The notes under the pieces are model-generated. The model did no database searches. It had not been told where the DNA came from and saw only the letters and a list, made by a program, of their open reading frames with translations. DNA of 10,324 nt from Oscillospiraceae bacterium (GTDB taxonomy: Bacteria; Bacillota_A; Clostridia; Oscillospirales; Oscillospiraceae), in NCBI GenBank assembly GCA_017411665.1, contig JAFQPT010000243.1, positions 1 to 10,324 of the forward strand. Direction: 5' to 3'. A program made the translations under genes and the position numbers. This document shows, in pieces, positions 6,289 to 10,324 of this stretch (position 1 is the stretch's first letter; the number at the start of each line of letters is the position of its first letter).

Positions 6289-7677
6289 TTACAGTGCGGT
6301 ACGCGCTGCAATAAATGCCTTGATATATTCGATTTGTCTGGTGGTTTCTTCCTTTGCGGGGCCGCCGAAGCTCTTGCGCTGGAAGGCACAGTTGAGCATA
6401 TTCAGTGCTTCAAACACGTCCTCTGCAAACAGAGGGGAGATTTCCTTCAGCTCGTCCAGAGACAGCTCTTCCAGTGTCTTGCCGCTCTGGGTGCAGTGAT
6501 AAACCAGTGCACCGGTGACGGTGTAGGCATCGCGGAAGGGCATGCCCTTCTTGGTCAGATAGTCGGCACAGTCGGTGGCGTTGATGAAGCCCTTGTTTGC
6601 CGCCGCGGACATATTTTCCGTCAGCACCTTCATGGTGGAGATCATACCGGTAAATACAGGCAGACACATGGAAACGGTGTCCAGTGCGTCGAATACGGGC
6701 TCCTTGTCCTCCTGCATATCCTTGTTGTAAGCCAGAGGCAGACCCTTCATCACAGTCAGCAGCGTCATCAAATCGCCGTAGACTCTGCCTGTCTTGCCGC
6801 GTACCAGCTCGGCAACATCGGGATTCTTCTTCTGAGGCATGATGGAAGAGCCTGTGGAGTAGGCATCGTCCAGCTCGATGTAACGGAATTCCCAGCTGCA
6901 CCACTGAATGACCTCTTCGGAGAAGCGGGACAGGTGCATCATCAGAATGGACAGGTCGCTCATGACCTCCAGCGCATAGTCGCGATCGGATACGCCGTCC
7001 AGACTGTTCATCATGGGGCCCTTTGCAAAGCCCAGCGCCGCAGCGGTCATATGACGGTCAATGGGATAGGTGGTACCTGCCAGCGCACCGCTGCCCAGAG
7101 GGCACTCGTTCATGCGCACCAGACAGTCTTCCAGTCTGGTCACGTCACGGCACAGCATATTGGCATAGGCCAGCAGATGGTGGGCAAAGGTAATGGGCTG
7201 AGCACGCTGCAGATGGGTATAGCCGGGCATAACAGTTTCCTGGTGCTGCTGTGCCTGCTCTACCAGCGCCTGCTGCAGGTTGAGAATTTCGGGGATGAGG
7301 TCGGTAATCGCCTGTCTGACGTACATACGGAAGTCCAGTGCCACCTGGTCGTTGCGGCTGCGGGCGGTGTGCAGACGCTTGCCTGCATCGCCGATGCGTT
7401 GGGTGAGAATGGTTTCCACATTCATGTGGATATCTTCATTGGCGGTGGTGAATTCCACTTCCCCGTTTTCCACATCAGCAAGAATCTGGGTCAGACCTTC
7501 CTGAATATCGTGGTTATCGCCTTCGGAAATGATGCCGCAAGCAGCCAGCATGTCTGCATGGGCCTTGCTGCCTTGGATATCCTGCTTATATAGGCGATGG
7601 TCAAAGGTAATGGACTGGTTAAAATCGTTTACCAGCTCATCGGTTTCCTTCTGAAATCTGCCGGACCAAAGTTTCAT
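6289..7677 (-). CDS. argH: Argininosuccinate lyase
   Basis: A 462-residue cytoplasmic enzyme of the fumarase/aspartase superfamily. It cleaves argininosuccinate to arginine and fumarate, the last step of arginine synthesis. The length is normal for the family. It starts MKLWSGRF, as ArgH proteins typically do. Conserved regions are seen in order: TARSRNDQVALD (104-115), PGYTHLQRAQP (151-161, with the catalytic-base histidine at 155), and the superfamily signature GSSIMPQKKNPD (276-287), whose second serine (278) corresponds to the active-site serine of the flexible loop. The start at 7677 has AAGGAGT about eight bases upstream. It lies 77 bases after argG in the same direction, with a GC-rich hairpin between them, and ends at a strong terminator. 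Co-transcription with argG is likely. No truncation or frameshift is seen. Confidence 0.97.
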   Translation of the reverse strand: MKLWSGRFQKETDELVNDFNQSITFDHRLYKQDIQGSKAHADMLAACGIISEGDNHDIQEGLTQILADVENGEVEFTTANEDIHMNVETILTQRIGDAGKRLHTARSRNDQVALDFRMYVRQAITDLIPEILNLQQALVEQAQQHQETVMPGYTHLQRAQPITFAHHLLAYANMLCRDVTRLEDCLVRMNECPLGSGALAGTTYPIDRHMTAAALGFAKGPMMNSLDGVSDRDYALEVMSDLSILMMHLSRFSEEVIQWCSWEFRYIELDDAYSTGSSIMPQKKNPDVAELVRGKTGRVYGDLMTLLTVMKGLPLAYNKDMQEDKEPVFDALDTVSMCLPVFTGMISTMKVLTENMSAAANKGFINATDCADYLTKKGMPFRDAYTVTGALVYHCTQSGKTLEELSLDELKEISPLFAEDVFEALNMLNCAFQRKSFGGPAKEETTRQIEYIKAFIAARTAL

Positions 7678-7700
7678 ATTTTCTACTCCTTATATTGAAA

Positions 7701-7727
7701 CAGGGCAGGAGGCTTACTCCTGCCCTG
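7701..7727 (-). other. GC-rich hairpin between argG and argH
   Basis: Perfect 11-bp arms cagggcaggag (7701-7711) and ctcctgccctg (7717-7727) enclose a 5-base loop. On the minus strand it is followed by only TTTCAATA, so it is a weak terminator at best. The argH ribosome binding site begins about 10 bases further on. It may reduce read-through into argH or protect the argG part of the message from 3' exonucleases. Confidence 0.7.
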
Positions 7728-7754
7728 CAATGTGTTGTTTGATTGTAAATTGAA

Positions 7755-8975
7755 TTACAGCTTACCGCTCTTTACCAAAGCCTGCACCTTGGTGGGCAGA
7801 CCCCACAGGTTGATGAAGCCTTCTGCATCCTTCTGGTTATAGTCGGATTCGCCGAAGGTAGCAATGGATTCGGAGTACAGAGAGTTGGGGCTCCATACGC
7901 CTGCCTTGATGATGTTGCCCTTGTACAGCTTCAGCTTTACCTTGCCGCTGACAACCTCCTGAGTCTTGTCTACAAATGCTGCCAGTGCTTCGCGCAGAGG
8001 AGAGAACCACAGACCGTTGTAAACCAGATCTGCGTAGCTGATGGCCAGTTCCTGCTTCTTACGTGCGGTCATCTTATCCAGAGTGATGGATTCCAGATAT
8101 TCGTGTGCAGCATACAGGATGGAGCCTGCGGGAGTTTCGTAAACGCCACGGCACTTGATGCCGACCAGTCTGTTTTCCACGATGTCCAGCAGACCGATGC
8201 CGTTTGCACCGCCGATTTCATTCAGAGCCAGAATGATATCCTTTGCGCTCATCTTGTCGCCGTTGAGGGCAACAGGAATGCCCTGTTCGAAGTCCAGCTC
8301 GATGTAGGTGGGTGCATCGGGAGCCTGCAGAGGAGAAACGCTCATTTCCAGGAAGCCGGGCTTTTCGTACTGAGGTTCGTTGCCGGTGTCTTCCAGATCC
8401 AGACCTTCGTGGCTCAAATGCCACAGATTCTTGTCCTTGGAATAGTTGGTTTCTCTGTTGATCTTCAAAGGCACATTATGTGCTTCTGCGTATTCGATTT
8501 CTTCTTCACGGCTCTTGATATCCCAGATTCTCCAGGGAGCGATGATGGGCATATCGGGCGCAAAGTGCTTGACTGCCAGTTCAAAACGAACCTGGTCGTT
8601 GCCCTTACCGGTGCAGCCGTGGCAAATGGCGTCAGCGCCTTCCTTAATGGCGATGTCTACCAGACCCTTTGCGATGCAGGGACGAGCATGTGCGGTACCC
8701 AACAGGTATTCTTCATACTTTGCACCTGCCTTCAAGCAAGGCATAATATAGTCGTTGACGTATTCTTCGGTCAAATCCAGAATGTACAGCTTGGAAGCAC
8801 CGGTCTTCAGAGCCTTTTCCTCCAGACCGTCCAGTTCGTCTGCCTGACCTACGTTGCCGGAAACCGCAATAACTTCGCAGTTATCATAGTTTTCCTTCAG
8901 CCAAGGGATGATAACGGAGGTGTCCAGACCGCCGGAGTATGCCAGAACGACTTTCTTAATATCTTTCTTTTCCAT
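7755..8975 (-). CDS. argG: Argininosuccinate synthase
   Basis: A 406-residue cytoplasmic enzyme that joins citrulline and aspartate with ATP to make argininosuccinate, the step before ArgH. The length is typical. The ATP-binding PP-loop AYSGGLDTS lies at residues 12-20 directly after the first strand. [10 protein letters not shown] (93-102) and [13 protein letters not shown] (120-132) are the conserved citrulline/aspartate-binding and nucleotide-loop regions of the family. The ATG at 8975 (MEKKDIKK) is chosen because AGGAGAG lies eight bases upstream and because the PP-loop then falls at its usual distance from the N-terminus. An in-frame start 36 bases earlier lacks these features. It is the first gene of an argG-argH unit with its own promoter about 60 bases upstream. 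Arginine repression through ArgR is plausible from upstream palindromes. Confidence 0.97.
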   Translation of the reverse strand: MEKKDIKKVVLAYSGGLDTSVIIPWLKENYDNCEVIAVSGNVGQADELDGLEEKALKTGASKLYILDLTEEYVNDYIMPCLKAGAKYEEYLLGTAHARPCIAKGLVDIAIKEGADAICHGCTGKGNDQVRFELAVKHFAPDMPIIAPWRIWDIKSREEEIEYAEAHNVPLKINRETNYSKDKNLWHLSHEGLDLEDTGNEPQYEKPGFLEMSVSPLQAPDAPTYIELDFEQGIPVALNGDKMSAKDIILALNEIGGANGIGLLDIVENRLVGIKCRGVYETPAGSILYAAHEYLESITLDKMTARKKQELAISYADLVYNGLWFSPLREALAAFVDKTQEVVSGKVKLKLYKGNIIKAGVWSPNSLYSESIATFGESDYNQKDAEGFINLWGLPTKVQALVKSGKL

Positions 8976-9040
8976 AATATGTGCTCTCCTATATTTGAAG
9001 TTTGGAGTCAATAAATTCTCATTGGCTTTTTATGTTGCAT

Positions 9041-9068
9041 ATTATACCACTCTCTTTTTCAAAGTCAA
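9041..9068 (-). promoter_or_regulatory. Sigma-A promoter of argG-argH
   Basis: On the minus strand, TTGACT (9068-9063) and a perfect TATAAT (9046-9041) are separated by 16 bases. Start of transcription is expected near 9034, giving a leader of about 59 bases with no obvious riboswitch, T-box or attenuator fold. Confidence 0.75.
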
Positions 9069-9126
9069 CACCAACCGCATTTTCCCAAAAATATTGGTTA
9101 TTATGCGCAACATCACCACCATAATT

Positions 9127-9187
9127 TGCATTTTATGCACAAAAATCAAATTTCTTTCCATTTAAACACCATGTATATTTATGCATT
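9127..9187. promoter_or_regulatory. Candidate ArgR-type operator sites upstream of argG
   Basis: Two palindromic sites resemble ARG boxes. At 9170-9187, catgtatatttatgcatt agrees with the Bacillus-type box CATGAATAAAAATKCAAK except at one position, if A/T exchanges in the AT-rich positions are allowed. At 9127-9139, tgcattttatgca is a perfect inverted repeat of TGCA-type half-sites but is one base shorter than a standard box. They lie about 95-155 bases upstream of the predicted argG start, which is far for simple repression. Chance AT-rich palindromes remain possible. Confidence 0.3.
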
Positions 9188-9212
9188 TATTCGTGAATAA
9201 TCGAATAAAACA

Positions 9213-9241
9213 CCCCATTGTCAGACAATGGGGCGTTTTTC
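9213..9241. terminator. Bidirectional-type terminator after kup
   Basis: Perfect 9-bp arms ccccattgt (9213-9221) and acaatgggg (9225-9233) enclose the 3-base loop cag. On the minus strand the stem is followed by TGTTTTATT, which ends the kup transcript 16 bases after its stop codon. On the plus strand it is followed by CGTTTTTCG, so it can work both ways, although no plus-strand gene reads into it here. Confidence 0.85.
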
Positions 9242-9249
9242 GTTTGATC

Positions 9250-10324
9250 TTATTTTTTCTGACGGACGATTCGCTTGCCGGGGACACCGGATTCTACAAT
9301 CATGGGTACCTTTTCCACAATAACGGTGGATGTCGTCAAGCCATACCATTGGGCCTTGGAGCCAATGAGTTGTCGTACAAAATATTTGATTTTCAGAATT
9401 GCACGATCCAAACTGTCCAAATCAGCTTTGTGCGGCACTTCCTTGTGGATAATGCAGAATTTAAATGTGCCAACAGTAGAGGGCTCGTAAATCGAGTATT
9501 TCTTCGTCTGCACAGGCAGTTCTCCGCTCGCCTGCAAATCCTGCACAAGCTGACGCAAATATATGTTGATGCGCTGATCGCATTTAAATCCGATATTCAG
9601 CTTCACACGGAAAATATAATCCGTACCATAGGTTTCCACTTCATAATTGAGACCGTCCGGTTCATCCAGCACATCCACACTGACAAACCAGTATGCCTGC
9701 GCACGCTTGGGGTCCTTATCCAAAATGGAATACAGAATATCTCGGTCGATGGTTTCCTTGTCATGAAAATTTTCCAGATAGACCAAATTGTGGCACATGA
9801 GCGGCTCTTCTTTGTCCTTGCTCAATCTGCCCAGTTCATCCAGATGGTCGAGAAGATTCAAGTGATTATAGTGTTCGCGCTCCAACTGCGTACCGCGGTA
9901 CCAGACAATCATCAAGCACAGCAGAATGATCGTCATAATAACAGTCACATAGCCGCCGTGCATAAATTTGGTCAAGCTGGATACAAAGAAAACCGCTTCA
10001 ATCATACCAAATACGATTAGCACAACCAAAGAAATCAGTTTCTGTTTCCGCAGCTTCATCAGATAGACGGAAATCAGAATGGTGGTCATCAGCATGGTCA
10101 CAGTGATTGCCAAACCGTATGCGGATTCCATCTTATGGCCGGAGCGGAAATACAGCACCACCAGAGAGCAGCCTACCCACAGCACCTTGTTGACCACACC
10201 GATGTACAGCTGACCCTTGGTGTCAGAGGGATAGTGAATTTCCATGTGAGGCAGAAGGTTCAGCATGATCGCTTCGGATACCAGTGTATAGGATCTGGTG
10301 ATCAAAGCCTGAGAAGCAATGACC
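9250..10324 (-). CDS. kup: KUP-family potassium transporter, N-terminal part beyond window
   Basis: The C-terminal 357 residues of a proton-coupled potassium uptake protein of the cytoplasmic membrane; full-length family members are about 620-680 residues. The visible part opens with VIASQALITRSYTLVSEAI, the family's conserved IASQA(x)I...S segment. It continues with a stretch equivalent to the GQ(I/L)YI...VN(xx)L and AYG(L/I)A(V/I)T segments, the latter inside a membrane helix. At least four hydrophobic helices follow, the last around FMHGGYVTVIMTIILLCLM. The remaining 200 or so residues form the soluble cytoplasmic C-terminal domain usual for the family. It ends RIVRQKK just before a palindromic terminator. 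It is unrelated in function to the arginine genes and separated from them by 274 bases. The promoter and start are outside the window. Confidence 0.93.
   Translation of the reverse strand, partial: VIASQALITRSYTLVSEAIMLNLLPHMEIHYPSDTKGQLYIGVVNKVLWVGCSLVVLYFRSGHKMESAYGLAITVTMLMTTILISVYLMKLRKQKLISLVVLIVFGMIEAVFFVSSLTKFMHGGYVTVIMTIILLCLMIVWYRGTQLEREHYNHLNLLDHLDELGRLSKDKEEPLMCHNLVYLENFHDKETIDRDILYSILDKDPKRAQAYWFVSVDVLDEPDGLNYEVETYGTDYIFRVKLNIGFKCDQRINIYLRQLVQDLQASGELPVQTKKYSIYEPSTVGTFKFCIIHKEVPHKADLDSLDRAILKIKYFVRQLIGSKAQWYGLTTSTVIVEKVPMIVESGVPGKRIVRQKK

Noticed and set aside
6283..7593. A 436-codon plus-strand open frame opposite argH
   Set aside because: ArgH on the minus strand is full length with all signature motifs. 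The plus frame is its codon-aligned complement and matches no recognisable family.
8103..9014. A 303-codon plus-strand open frame opposite argG
   Set aside because: It is the codon-aligned complement of an intact argG and crosses that gene's start and ribosome binding site without recognisable motifs.
8976..9034. argG leader considered as a T-box or riboswitch
   Set aside because: The leader is only about 59 bases with no stable fold or conserved core.

Overview
The window looks like chromosomal DNA from a Gram-positive anaerobe of the Clostridia, most plausibly a gut Oscillospiraceae-like or Lachnospiraceae-like bacterium. This is inferred from the gene families: a SipW-type signal peptidase with camelysin/TasA-like substrates, a giant secreted protein with InlB-B-type and MucBP-like repeats, and strong AGGAGG-type ribosome binding sites. 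GC content is moderate and intergenic regions are AT-rich. No ribosomal RNA or other strict taxonomic marker is present, so the genus is not assigned. All eight genes lie on the minus strand, so transcription runs from high to low coordinates.

In transcription order, the window opens inside kup, a KUP-family potassium transporter whose N-terminal part lies beyond position 10324. A palindromic terminator (9213-9241) follows. Then comes the arginine pair argG-argH, the last two steps of arginine synthesis. It is driven by a clear sigma-A-like promoter (9041-9068) and preceded by palindromic candidate ArgR sites. A strong GC-rich hairpin sits between argG and argH, and an intrinsic terminator (6237-6276) closes the unit.

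The lower 6.1 kb is a surface-fibre or matrix locus. A promoter (6112-6140) with an 18-bp palindrome at its predicted start site leads into sipW, an ER-type signal peptidase with a Ser/His active site. Three exported proteins follow, each with a SipW-type signal peptide and a camelysin/TasA-like beta-rich body. The last gene is a surface protein of at least 1096 residues that runs off the left edge. It has a conventional signal peptide, an Ig-like domain, twelve copies of a TPEVTE-like hinge hexapeptide, and MucBP-like and InlB-B-like repeats. The order peptidase, substrates, giant surface protein suggests one export and assembly programme, by analogy with sipW-tasA of Bacillus.

A nested palindrome followed by a T tract (4007-4067) lies inside this cluster, after the second fibre protein. 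It probably makes expression of the third fibre protein and the giant protein depend on read-through. No mobile element, tRNA, rRNA or CRISPR array is visible. Long plus-strand open frames oppose every gene, but they are explained by codon usage and are not annotated.
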